Positions 44,058 to 52,873 of a DNA stretch of 64,000 bases are shown here, one piece after another; within the stretch, counting starts at the first letter, position 1; the number at the start of each line of letters is the position of its first letter. A program made the translations under genes and the position numbers. The stretch is taken from positions 62,001-126,000 of the forward strand of contig JACKHZ010000009.1 in the NCBI GenBank assembly GCA_020638735.1, written 5' to 3'. Origin of the DNA: Planctomycetota bacterium (lineage in GTDB: Bacteria > Planctomycetota > UBA1135 > UBA2386). The notes under the pieces are model-generated. The model had not been told where the DNA came from, made no database searches, and saw only the letters and a program-made list of their open reading frames with translations.

Positions 44058-45445
44058 GCGGACAGGGCCTCGCGCGTGGAGGACATCAGGAAGCGGATGA
44101 GCTTGGCGCCGAAGTGCACGATCATGCCGATGGCGATCACGTAGCACGCGTACTCGGGCCACTTGTCGGACGGGTTGTCGGCGACCTCGAACACCGAGTA
44201 CCACGGCGGGCCGCCGGCCGGGCGACCCTGGATCTGCGGCCCCCAGCTGGTCTGGTAGAGCGCGAAGCCCCCCTTGCGCAGCGGGTTGTTCATCCAGATC
44301 TGCGCCTGCCGCTGGGCGCCGTCCTCGAACACCGTCACCTTGCTGCGGAAGTCGGCGACCTGCATCGTGCCGGGGTGTTCGCGGCGGATGAACTGGTCGA
44401 GCTGCAGCGCGAACGGCATGTCGTAGACGACGCGGCGAAGGTCGAGGCCGTAGCGCTGCCCCTGGACCTCGAACACGAATGGCGTGCGCGTGTCGTCCTG
44501 CGGCAACCGCCACGGCGACGAGACCAGCATCGCCTCGAGCCGCTGATCGTCGGCGGTGACGATCGTCACGTAGCAGCCGACCTGGTTGTGTTCGCGTTCG
44601 AGTTGCACGTCCACCGGGCTGAGGAACAGTCCTGGGCCGTCGCCGGCGCCGAGCACCGGCGTCGTCGCCTTGACCATCGGCCCCTTGGGCATCGCCCGGC
44701 AGTTGTCGAGCCAGTGGTGCACCTCGACGCGGAACGGCAGGCCGTCGCCGCTCACGACGACCCGGTCGGTCTTCGCCCGCCGCAGGTAGGCCTCCGGCAC
44801 GACGCGCTCTTCGATCGTGTCGCCGGTCGGCTTCGACACCGCCAGTTCATGGTCGTGGAAACTGACGAAGGTGCTGGCGCGATACTGGCGGTGCGCGACC
44901 CCCTGTCCGGCCTCGGGCGTCTCGTAGAGCGCGAGGCTGCCCGAGTAGCTGACCTCGAGCTTGACGAAGCCGGCGATCAGCAGCAGCGCGATGCCGACGT
45001 GGATGATCAGGATGCCGACGTTGCGCGCGTGCAGACGCATGCGCAGCATGCCGCCGACCAACAGGTTGAGGAACAGCAGCGCCATCACCGGATAGGCGCC
45101 GGGCAGCGGGATCACCAGCGCCCAGGGCTCGCCGTTGGCGTCGGGGAAGAGCGGCTCACCCCACCAGGACAGCGGCAGCTCGGCCAGCACGAACCACGAC
45201 TCGAAGTAGTCGCGCTGCGTCTGCCAGAGGCCGTGCTTGATCTGCGCCAGCGTGCCGAGCCAGGTCAGCGCCGCCAGCAGGATCAGCAGCACGACCGACA
45301 GCTTCATCGAGCCGATCAGCCCGAGCAGGCGCGCGCCGAGCCCGGGTGCCTGGCCAGCGGGCCGTTCGGCTTGCGCGACCTGCGCGGCCGGCGCGATCCG
45401 GTCGCTGGCCGCGGGCCCATCGGCCGATGCGGATTGGTCGCTCAC
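44054..45445 (-). CDS. resB: ResB/Ccs1 cytochrome c biogenesis protein
   Basis: 463 residues. A Pro/Ala/Gln-rich cytoplasmic N-terminus leads into three closely spaced membrane segments (MKLSVVLLILLAALTWLGTLAQ; VMALLFLNLLVGGML; VGILIIHVGIALLLIAGF), a long periplasmic domain (about 165-415) with KVTVFEDGAQRQAQIWMNNPLRKGGF, and a last segment (YVIAIGMIVHFG). This is the ResB layout of system II, in which it carries heme to the outside with CcsA. The GTG start overlaps the upstream lipoprotein as GTGA and its stop overlaps ccsA as ATGA. Confidence 0.9.
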   Translation of the reverse strand: MSDQSASADGPAASDRIAPAAQVAQAERPAGQAPGLGARLLGLIGSMKLSVVLLILLAALTWLGTLAQIKHGLWQTQRDYFESWFVLAELPLSWWGEPLFPDANGEPWALVIPLPGAYPVMALLFLNLLVGGMLRMRLHARNVGILIIHVGIALLLIAGFVKLEVSYSGSLALYETPEAGQGVAHRQYRASTFVSFHDHELAVSKPTGDTIEERVVPEAYLRRAKTDRVVVSGDGLPFRVEVHHWLDNCRAMPKGPMVKATTPVLGAGDGPGLFLSPVDVQLEREHNQVGCYVTIVTADDQRLEAMLVSSPWRLPQDDTRTPFVFEVQGQRYGLDLRRVVYDMPFALQLDQFIRREHPGTMQVADFRSKVTVFEDGAQRQAQIWMNNPLRKGGFALYQTSWGPQIQGRPAGGPPWYSVFEVADNPSDKWPEYACYVIAIGMIVHFGAKLIRFLMSSTREALSA

Positions 45446-46584
45446 TGGTTCCTCCGCACGCTGCCGAGGAAGGCGAGGAACGCGTCGCGCTGCGCTTCGA
45501 CGTCGCCGGCGGTGCCGATCAGCTTGCAGAACGTCAGCGTGCCGCCGTCGAAGCGCGCCGCGACCAACATGCGCCCGGCGGCGATCTCCTTGCCCGACAT
45601 GCCCTTGTAGTGACCCTTCACGTCCAGCAGCACGGCGTCGTCGCCGAGGAACTGCACGTTCGGCAGCGCCGCGAGGTCGGCCTCGCTCGGCGGCGGCGCA
45701 CCCTGGAACTCGACGAACTCACCGCGCCAGATACCGATCGCCTGGCCGAGGTTGCTGCCGAGCATGCTGATGTAGACCTCGCCGGCCTCGCCGAACGTGT
45801 GGTGCATCGGCTTGCCCGCTTTCGCCTGCCAGCCGCTCGGCACGTCGGCGGTGAACGGGCCGTCGTTGGCGACCGGCGCTGGCGCGGCGGCGCCACCGCC
45901 GGGGTGCGCGGCGCCGGGGTGATCTGCCGGCATCTGCGCGCCGGGCTGGATCGGTGGCGCCTGCCGCGCGCCGCCGCCGCTGCTGCCGCCGAGCTTGATG
46001 GCTCGCGCCAGCGCCAGGAAGCCGTCGCGATGTTGCTGCACGACCGCGCGCGGCCCGGTGAACTTCAGCGACGTCACCTGCGCACCGTCGGCGAAGAACG
46101 CGATCAACGCCGCCCAGTCGTCCTTGCCGCCCATCGCGCCTTCGAGCGCGACCAGGCGCGCCGGCTTGCCGGCGAGTTCGATCGCCGGCAGCGACGAGAC
46201 CGTCGGCACGTCGCTGCGGCCGAACTGGCCGAACCACCGGCCGAGGTTGCCCGCAGCGCCGCCCCCGACGCCGAGCGTCAGGTAGCAATCGGTGTCGGGC
46301 TCACCGGTCACCTGGAACTCGGCGTCGCGGAACTGCCGACCTGAAGACGACAGCTTCTTCCAGCCGTCCGGGACCTGCACCGAGACGCTCGGCGGACCAC
46401 CAGCGGTCGCGCCCTGCGCAGGGCCGACCGTCATGGCGTCCAGTCGGTCGTGGGTGGAGGCTCCCCAGTTCGTGGGGCGATCGGCAGCCGGCACCTGGCG
46501 CGGCGCACCGAATTGGGCTTCTTCCTTGCCGCCACAGGCGACCGGCAGCAGGGACACGAGGAGGATTGCGGCGGTTCTCTTCAT
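45442..46584 (-). CDS. lipoprotein with two copies of an unknown domain
   Basis: 380 residues with a lipoprotein signal ending at PVAC (Cys17). Residues 71-196 and 248-376 are two diverged copies of one unit. Both begin VP-GW, carry an Asp/Glu-rich beta part with a Trp-Phe pair (RWFGQF and IWRGEF) and end in a (R)D-FLA helix (HRDGFLALARAI; QRDAFLAFLGSV). The linker is Pro/Gly-rich with His. It is the first gene of the heme-assembly operon and is coupled to resB by GTGA, so a role in cytochrome maturation or assembly quality is a reasonable inference. Otherwise unrecognised. Confidence 0.65.
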   Translation of the reverse strand: MKRTAAILLVSLLPVACGGKEEAQFGAPRQVPAADRPTNWGASTHDRLDAMTVGPAQGATAGGPPSVSVQVPDGWKKLSSSGRQFRDAEFQVTGEPDTDCYLTLGVGGGAAGNLGRWFGQFGRSDVPTVSSLPAIELAGKPARLVALEGAMGGKDDWAALIAFFADGAQVTSLKFTGPRAVVQQHRDGFLALARAIKLGGSSGGGARQAPPIQPGAQMPADHPGAAHPGGGAAAPAPVANDGPFTADVPSGWQAKAGKPMHHTFGEAGEVYISMLGSNLGQAIGIWRGEFVEFQGAPPPSEADLAALPNVQFLGDDAVLLDVKGHYKGMSGKEIAAGRMLVAARFDGGTLTFCKLIGTAGDVEAQRDAFLAFLGSVRRNQ

Positions 46585-46634
46585 TGCTCGTCGGGAGGCG
46601 GCCAGGATACCGCGAAGTCACGGCGGCGCGGTGC

Positions 46635-46693
46635 GCGGGAGCGGATTCCCGCAATGTGTCGAACCGCTGCGCATGGTTCGAATTACGCAGCGG
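46635..46693 (-). promoter_or_regulatory. overlapping hairpins in the leader of the cytochrome c operon
   Basis: Three inverted repeats: CCGCTGCG/CGCAGCGG (46664-46671 with 46686-46693, 8 bp), TCGAACC/GGTTCGA (46659-46665 with 46675-46681, 7 bp) and GCGGGA/TCCCGC (46635-46640 with 46647-46652). The first two share bases and cannot form together, an attenuator-like arrangement in the 190-bp gap between a prenyl synthase stop and the lipoprotein start. Confidence 0.4.
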
Positions 46694-46774
46694 AAGCGGC
46701 GAGCGGGCGGCCGATTCGGACCGGCGCCTGCGCCCCGACGCTGCGAGCCCCGAAACGCCCCGGACGAGCGGCGT

Positions 46775-47776
46775 TCAGACGCGACGGTTCAGCACGAAGC
46801 CGGCGAGTTGGTGCAGCGCATCGCGAGCCGGACCCGGGGGCAGCTGTGACAGGCACGCCTGGGCCTTGGCGATGCGCCGCTGCGCCTCCTCCATCGCATA
46901 GGCGATCGCGTGCTCGAGCGGGAACTCGGCGCGCAGACGGCGCAGGCCCTCGGCCTCGGTCGTACCGATGACCGCCTTGAGCCGCTCGGCCTGGTCGGCG
47001 TCGCGCTGCAGCAGGTAGAGCAGCGGCAGCGTGATCTTCCCCTTGGCGAGGTCCGTGCCGAGCGACTTGCCGACGACCTTCTCGTCACCATCGAGGTCGA
47101 GGCAGTCGTCGACGATCTGGAACGCGATGCCGAGTTCGAGGCCGTACTCCTCGAGTGCCCGCAAGCGCCCCTCGCTCGGCTCGCCGCCGGCGTAGTAGCC
47201 GCCCAGGCGACACGCCGCCGCGTAGAGGCTCGCGGTCTTCTCGGCGATCACCGTGAAGTAGCGCGCTTCGCTCCACTGGTAGTCGAATCGGTGGAGGATC
47301 TGCGTGATCTCGCCCTGGCAGATCACACGCACGGTCTCGGCCAGCCAGCGGGCAGCCGCCGGATCCGGCAGCTGCACGGCCATGTGGAAGGCCTTGGCGT
47401 AGATATAGTCCCCCAGCAGCACCGCCGTCTCGACGCCGCTCAGGTGGTTGATCGTCTCGATGCGCCGCCGCACGCTCGCGCTGTCGAGCACGTCGTCGTG
47501 CACCAGCGTCGCGGTGTGCAGCAGTTCGACGACCTTGGCCACGGTGACGACGTCGTCGCCGAGGCCGCCGCTGTGCGTCGCGCCGCGCACCGCCATGCCC
47601 GACAGGAAGGTCAGCACCGGGCGCAGCTGCTTGCCGCGGAATCCGCCGACGTGCTCGATCAGCGGGCGCATCTCCGTGTGACCGGGCGCCAGGTCGTGGA
47701 GCAGTTCGCGATTCAGCCGTTCGAGCTGCGGCTGGACGAGACCTGTGACGTCGTGCAGCAGCTGGGTCTTGGTCAC
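46775..47776 (-). CDS. long-chain polyprenyl diphosphate synthase
   Basis: 333-residue trans-prenyltransferase. Motif 1 is DDVLD (94-98) without the two-residue insertion seen in the FPP synthase at 7583, and motif 2 is DDCLD (223-227); GKQLRP is at 49-54 and KTASL at 180-184. This pattern fits the long-chain (C35-C50) enzymes that make quinone side chains. The GTG start overlaps the tatA stop as GTGA, so it is translated with TatA. Product length cannot be fixed from sequence alone. Confidence 0.88.
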   Translation of the reverse strand: MTKTQLLHDVTGLVQPQLERLNRELLHDLAPGHTEMRPLIEHVGGFRGKQLRPVLTFLSGMAVRGATHSGGLGDDVVTVAKVVELLHTATLVHDDVLDSASVRRRIETINHLSGVETAVLLGDYIYAKAFHMAVQLPDPAAARWLAETVRVICQGEITQILHRFDYQWSEARYFTVIAEKTASLYAAACRLGGYYAGGEPSEGRLRALEEYGLELGIAFQIVDDCLDLDGDEKVVGKSLGTDLAKGKITLPLLYLLQRDADQAERLKAVIGTTEAEGLRRLRAEFPLEHAIAYAMEEAQRRIAKAQACLSQLPPGPARDALHQLAGFVLNRRV

Positions 47777-47991
47777 CGAGCAGATCCGTCGTTCTGGTTC
47801 TTGTCGGCGCCGGACTTGTCGTCCTTGCTCCCGTTGCCCGAGCCCTTCTCGGCGCCGTCCTTGAGGCCGCGCTTGAACTCGGTGATGCCCGAGCCCAGCG
47901 ACCGGGCCATGCCGGGGAGACGGTGGCCGAACAGCAACAGCACGACCGCCAGGATGAGGAGCAGTTCCCAGTGATTGACGAAGGCGATCAT
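47773..47991 (-). CDS. tatA: TatA-type twin-arginine translocase subunit
   Basis: 72 residues: a hydrophobic helix (about 6-21, FVNHWELLLILAVVLLLFG), the FGHRLPG hinge and an amphipathic helix, then a Lys/Asp/Gly-rich acidic tail. This is the TatA/E layout; TatB is longer. No tatB or tatC is adjacent, as often in bacteria with split tat genes. Stop overlaps the GTG of the prenyl synthase. A weak hairpin (CCCCTG/CAGGGG at 48018-48031) lies upstream. Confidence 0.88.
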   Translation of the reverse strand: MIAFVNHWELLLILAVVLLLFGHRLPGMARSLGSGITEFKRGLKDGAEKGSGNGSKDDKSGADKNQNDGSAR

Positions 47992-48126
47992 GCGTGCGGT
48001 CTCGGGTGACTGACTATCCCCTGGGCAGGGGCTCGACGCCAGGGTTTCGGCGGGGCGAGGTGAAGGAATGACTGGGCGGACTCGGTGTTTCGCGGGATCG
48101 ACCGGGTGAAGACGGCGCGGCCGCCG

Positions 48127-48615
48127 TCAGGCACCTGGCTGCTCGTCGAGCCAGCTTTGCCAGGCGTCTGGGTCGACGCCCAGATCCTGGCCGACGAGCC
48201 GGATCAGGTTGTGGTGGCTGGTCTCGCGGATCGAAGCGTCGCCGGAGCGCATCGCCGCGATCAGCAGCCGGGCCGCCTCGATGCGGGCCTTGGGGTTGCG
48301 CGCGCCGGTGGACTTGTCGCTCCCGCCACCGCCGCCGCCACCCTCGCCGCGGCGCTCGCGTTCGAAGGCGCGGAACGCCTCGAGCACGCCGGTCAGCAGG
48401 CCGTGCAGGCGCAGGGTCTCCCCCCACAACAGCAGCACGTAGCCGATCGTCAACGCCAGCGCGGCCTTGAGCACGATCTGCTCGCCGAACGTCGCGCGCA
48501 GCCAGTCGATGTACGGCAGCCAGCTCTCGAACAGGACCGCCAGCAGCAGTCCGAGGAGGAACAGCGGGGTGATCTGCCGGAACAGCGACTCGAACTGCTG
48601 GACCTTCTGGCTCAC
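48127..48615 (-). CDS. small membrane protein with glycine-rich linker
   Basis: 162 residues. Two N-terminal membrane segments (about 14-38 and 48-66), then a basic helix, an oligoglycine linker (about 90-98) and a helical C-terminus (ARIEAARLLIAAMRSGDASIRETSHHNLIRLVG) that resembles one HEAT-type helix pair. The GTG start has GGAG 6 nt upstream and lies 13 bp after sucD, so it is probably co-transcribed with sucCD. No family was recognised. Confidence 0.6.
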   Translation of the reverse strand: MSQKVQQFESLFRQITPLFLLGLLLAVLFESWLPYIDWLRATFGEQIVLKAALALTIGYVLLLWGETLRLHGLLTGVLEAFRAFERERRGEGGGGGGGSDKSTGARNPKARIEAARLLIAAMRSGDASIRETSHHNLIRLVGQDLGVDPDAWQSWLDEQPGA

Positions 48616-48628
48616 GGTCGGCTCCGGA

Positions 48629-49510
48629 TCAGCCGAGGACTTCCTTCATGCGGGCGCCGAGCACCGACGGCGTATCGCAGACGTGCACGCCGGCCTTCGC
48701 CATCGCCGCCTTCTTGTCGGCCGCGGTGCCCTTGCCGCCGCTGATGATCGCGCCGGCGTGGCCCATACGCTTGCCGGGAGGCGCGGTCGCGCCGGCGATG
48801 AAGCCGACGACCGGCTTCTTGACGTACTGGCGGATGAACTCGCAGGCCTCTTCCTCGGCGGTGCCGCCGATCTCGCCGATCATGATGATGCCGTCGGTGC
48901 CGGCGTCGTCCTGGAACAGCTTCAGGCAGTCGATGAAGTCGAGGCCCTTGATCGGGTCGCCGCCGATGCCGATGCAGGTCGACTGGCCCATGCCGTTCGA
49001 CGTGACCTGCCACACGGCTTCGTAGGTCAACGTGCCGCTGCGCGAGACGATGCCGACGCGACCGGGCTTGTGGATGTAGGCCGGCATGATGCCGATCTTG
49101 CAGCCGGATTTGTCGGTGACGGGCGTGATGATGCCGGGGCAGTTCGGGCCGATCAGGCGCGTCTTGCTGCCCTTCATGAAGTCCTTCACGAAGGCCATGT
49201 CAGCGACCGGGATGCCCTCGGTGATCGTCACCACGAGGTCCAGCTCGGCGTCGACCGCCTCGCAGATCGCGTCGGCGGTGAACGCCGCCGGCACGTAGAC
49301 CATGGACACGGTCGCGCCGGTGGCCTTCTTGGCCTCCGCGACGGTGTCGAAGACCTGCACGCCTTCGATCGTCTGGCCGCCCTTGCCGGGCGTGATGCCG
49401 CCTACCAGCCTGGTGCCGTAGGCCAGCGAGTTCTTGCTGTGGAACAACCCCGCCGCGCCGGTGAAGCCCTGGCAGAGGATCTTGGTGTCGCCGTTGACGA
49501 GAACGCTCAT
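48629..49510 (-). CDS. sucD: succinyl-CoA synthetase alpha subunit
   Basis: 293 residues. The alpha subunit binds CoA and carries the phosphorylated His in the [14 protein letters not shown] segment. [20 protein letters not shown] is the N-terminal CoA-binding part and [10 protein letters not shown] and [10 protein letters not shown] are family signatures. With SucC it converts succinyl-CoA to succinate with ATP or GTP formation in the TCA cycle. The ATG has GGAG 8 nt upstream, and sucC precedes it by 27 bp. Confidence 0.97.
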   Translation of the reverse strand: MSVLVNGDTKILCQGFTGAAGLFHSKNSLAYGTRLVGGITPGKGGQTIEGVQVFDTVAEAKKATGATVSMVYVPAAFTADAICEAVDAELDLVVTITEGIPVADMAFVKDFMKGSKTRLIGPNCPGIITPVTDKSGCKIGIMPAYIHKPGRVGIVSRSGTLTYEAVWQVTSNGMGQSTCIGIGGDPIKGLDFIDCLKLFQDDAGTDGIIMIGEIGGTAEEEACEFIRQYVKKPVVGFIAGATAPPGKRMGHAGAIISGGKGTAADKKAAMAKAGVHVCDTPSVLGARMKEVLG

Positions 49511-49537
49511 TGGTTGTGCTCCGGGTGCTCTTGGGTC

Positions 49538-50698
<1,161 letters not shown>

Positions 50699-50893
50699 GG
50701 CTTCGCGGCCGAGCACGGTAGCGAGGCCCGCCAGCCGAGTCGAATGTGGTCCGCGCGAATCCTCGACCGGTGGTCGGGGCGGGGACTGCCGCGGCGCGAG
50801 GGGCGCCAGCGGCGGGGCGCCGGCCGCGCAGGGGCAGCCGGCCGGCCGGGGAGGGACGCAGGCCACGCAGGGTGGCCCGCACCACGGGGACCG

Positions 50894-51739
50894 TCAGCGC
50901 ACGGCCGGCAGGTCGATCGTCAGCGAGGTGCCGGAGGCAGCCGCGCGATCCTCACCCTGAGCGAGGAACAGCTCCTCGATCTCCTTGACGACGTTGCGCT
51001 GCTCGACGGCCGAAGCCACCGGCTCGCCGTCGAAGGCGAGGTCGTTCTCGAGCATGCGCTGGGCGATGTCGAGGCGCTTCTGCACGTTGGAGATCACCTC
51101 CTTGGCCTGGCTCAGCGCCGTGCTGTCGAGGTCGAAGCGGTCGCTCGCGGCTGCGAGCGCCTCCACCTGCATCTGCTGCGTCTTCAGCGCCTGGACCTGG
51201 TCCTCGAGGGCGGCGCGCTCGTAGCGCACCGCGGCGAGACGCTCCTTGGCGGCTTCGACGGCGCGGGTCTGTCGATCGATCAGGGCGCGCTTCGCCTTCA
51301 AGATCGCTTGGTTGTTGACGTAGGAGTCCTTGGTGCGAGCTAGGTCGGCGCTGACGCGGCGACGGGCGCCGAAGTCCGCGGCGAGCTGCGCGCCGTGTTC
51401 GTCGTCGTCGCGCAGCAACGCGGCGCCGACCTTGAGCTTCTTCTCTTCGCCGCCGACCACCTTCTCCAGGTGCGTCACCGACTGCTGCAGGCCCTCGAGC
51501 TCGATCTCGGCGCGCGCCAGATCGCGCTTGCACGTGGCGATCTGCGGGTCGATCTGCCGGATCAGCCCCTCGGCGCGCTTCAGCTCGATGTCGATCGGGA
51601 TCTGGCCGGCGACGGTCTCACGAACCGACGACGCCATCGTGCCGACATAGCTTGGGAAATCGGTGCCGAGGAACAGGAAGCCAGCCCCACCGAGCACCAA
51701 ACCGCTGAGGAGCATCCACTTGAAGGTCTTGCCGATCAT
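50894..51739 (-). CDS. membrane-anchored coiled-coil protein
   Basis: 281 residues. A short N-terminal membrane segment (about 6-26, WMLLSGLVLGGAGFLFLG) is followed by two long coiled coils (about 50-110 and 130-200) of Glu/Lys/Arg/Ala heptads, then a shorter third helix. The opening IPIDIELKRAEGLIRQIDPQI resembles a type I recall beside sigma/anti-sigma genes in planctomycetes. PspA-like features are partial. GGAA lies 5 nt before the ATG. It is downstream of the anti-sigma-like gene (108 bp). Confidence 0.65.
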   Translation of the reverse strand: MIGKTFKWMLLSGLVLGGAGFLFLGTDFPSYVGTMASSVRETVAGQIPIDIELKRAEGLIRQIDPQIATCKRDLARAEIELEGLQQSVTHLEKVVGGEEKKLKVGAALLRDDDEHGAQLAADFGARRRVSADLARTKDSYVNNQAILKAKRALIDRQTRAVEAAKERLAAVRYERAALEDQVQALKTQQMQVEALAAASDRFDLDSTALSQAKEVISNVQKRLDIAQRMLENDLAFDGEPVASAVEQRNVVKEIEELFLAQGEDRAAASGTSLTIDLPAVR

Positions 51740-51764
51740 GTCGTTTCCGTAGGTAGGAAGGCCA

Positions 51765-51780
51765 GGAGCCAACTGGCTCC
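51765..51780 (-). promoter_or_regulatory. 6-bp hairpin upstream of the coiled-coil gene
   Basis: Perfect GGAGCC/GGCTCC stem with a 4-nt loop, 25 nt before the start codon and after the anti-sigma-like gene. No U-tract follows, so either a terminator remnant or a leader structure. Confidence 0.3.
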
Positions 51781-51847
51781 GCGGGGCTCCTTCGGCACGA
51801 CAAGGTCACTATTTGGGCACGACGCAGCGTTTCGCGCGCACCGGGAC

Positions 51848-52150
51848 CTAGCGCTTGTGCTTGCGCAGCGCCGCGACCGTCGAACGCAGCAAACGATCCT
51901 TCAAGTCCTCGAGCACCGGCTGCGCCGCCTCGTCCTCACGCGCTTTCAGGTCCTCGATCACCGCGTTGCAGTACGGACAACCGCTGTCGCCGAGGTGAAA
52001 CGCCACGAACTCCGCGGCGCCGCCATCGAGCCCCCCCTGCAGCCAGCTCTGCAGCACGTGCGGGTGCGGACACGAGATGCGCTCGGCGCGCCACACGGCA
52101 GCGACGGTCAAGGCGAGCGCGGCGTCGGGATCGTTGTCTTCTGCAGTCAT
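51848..52150 (-). CDS. putative zinc-binding anti-sigma factor
   Basis: 100 residues. A single region HPHVLQSWLQGGLDGGAAEFVAFHLGDSGCPYCNAVIEDL gives the H-x(n)-H-...-C-x-x-C layout of zinc-binding anti-sigma (ZAS) proteins, with a CPYC tetrad end. It has no membrane helix, so it would be cytoplasmic. I chose ATG 52150, which has GGAG 5 nt upstream; ATG 52174 would overlap the sigma stop as ATGA and add eight residues. It lies right after the ECF sigma gene, the usual place for a cognate anti-sigma. Evidence is context plus motif. Confidence 0.65.
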   Translation of the reverse strand: MTAEDNDPDAALALTVAAVWRAERISCPHPHVLQSWLQGGLDGGAAEFVAFHLGDSGCPYCNAVIEDLKAREDEAAQPVLEDLKDRLLRSTVAALRKHKR

Positions 52151-52170
52151 CGTCGCTCCGGTTCGTTCCC

Positions 52171-52824
52171 TCATCGCGACCCCGGCCGCCACAGGCCGAG
52201 GAACAGGGAGTGGTTCGGGTCGTGCTGTCGCGCCATGCCACGCAGGCGCTCGATCGCCCGGAACTTGATTCCGGCGATCGCCTTCTCGTCCGCGACCCCG
52301 AAGCGGGCGGCGGCATCCTTGTTGCGCCCGCCGAGCACGAACAGGTACTCGAGGATCATGAGCTTCTGGAACTCTCCTTCGCTCCACAGCTCGCCGACGT
52401 GTTCCCGCAGGATCGTCGCCAACACCTGCCGCTGCCGCGCCTCGTTCTCCGACAGCACGACCTGCTCCTTCGGCGCGGGAGCGTGATCCGGCGCGAGGTT
52501 CTCGAGCCAGACCTGGCTTCGTTCGGAGTCCCCATCGCTCTTGTTGGGGATGAGCGTCGGCTTGCGCTTGCGGTAGTGGTCGATGACGCGGTTCTTGGCG
52601 ATGCCGAACAGGAACTGGTCGAGCGTGTAGATCGGGTCGAAGCCGGCGATGCCGCGCAACGCGCCGACGAACACGTCCTGCGTCAGGTCCTCGGCGGTCT
52701 GGTGATCGCCGACATAGCGCTTCATGTAGAAGTAGACGCGGCGGAAATAGTCATCCTGCAGCGTGGCCCACGCTGCCTCGTCCATCGCTTGCAGGCGCGC
52801 GATGTCATGAACTCGGTCGCTCAT
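52171..52824 (-). CDS. ECF sigma factor
   Basis: 217-residue RNA-polymerase sigma factor of the extracytoplasmic-function type. Region 2 includes TAEDLTQDVFVGALRGIAGF and LFGIAKNRVIDHYRKRK; region 4 includes LMILEYLFVLGGRNKDAAARFGVADEKAI, the helix-turn-helix that reads the -35. A charged linker separates them. An extended -10 sits close to its start and may give a nearly leaderless mRNA. The following gene resembles its anti-sigma. A kinase gene is directly upstream on the same strand. Confidence 0.9.
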   Translation of the reverse strand: MSDRVHDIARLQAMDEAAWATLQDDYFRRVYFYMKRYVGDHQTAEDLTQDVFVGALRGIAGFDPIYTLDQFLFGIAKNRVIDHYRKRKPTLIPNKSDGDSERSQVWLENLAPDHAPAPKEQVVLSENEARQRQVLATILREHVGELWSEGEFQKLMILEYLFVLGGRNKDAAARFGVADEKAIAGIKFRAIERLRGMARQHDPNHSLFLGLWRPGSR

Positions 52825-52833
52825 CGGGCGCAG

Positions 52834-52842
52834 ATGATAGCA
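52834..52842 (-). promoter_or_regulatory. extended -10 before the ECF sigma gene
   Basis: On the minus strand TGCTATCAT, an extended -10 (TGn plus a 5-of-6 hexamer), ends 9 nt before the ATG. Transcription would begin at or a few bases before the start codon. No -35 at normal spacing. Confidence 0.35.
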
Positions 52843-52873
52843 AGCGGAGCATCGCGCCGCCGCCACCAACGGC

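Noticed and set aside
48018..48031. CCCCTG/CAGGGG hairpin upstream of tatA
   Set aside because: Two-base loop makes a full 6-bp stem sterically unlikely; kept only as a remark under tatA.
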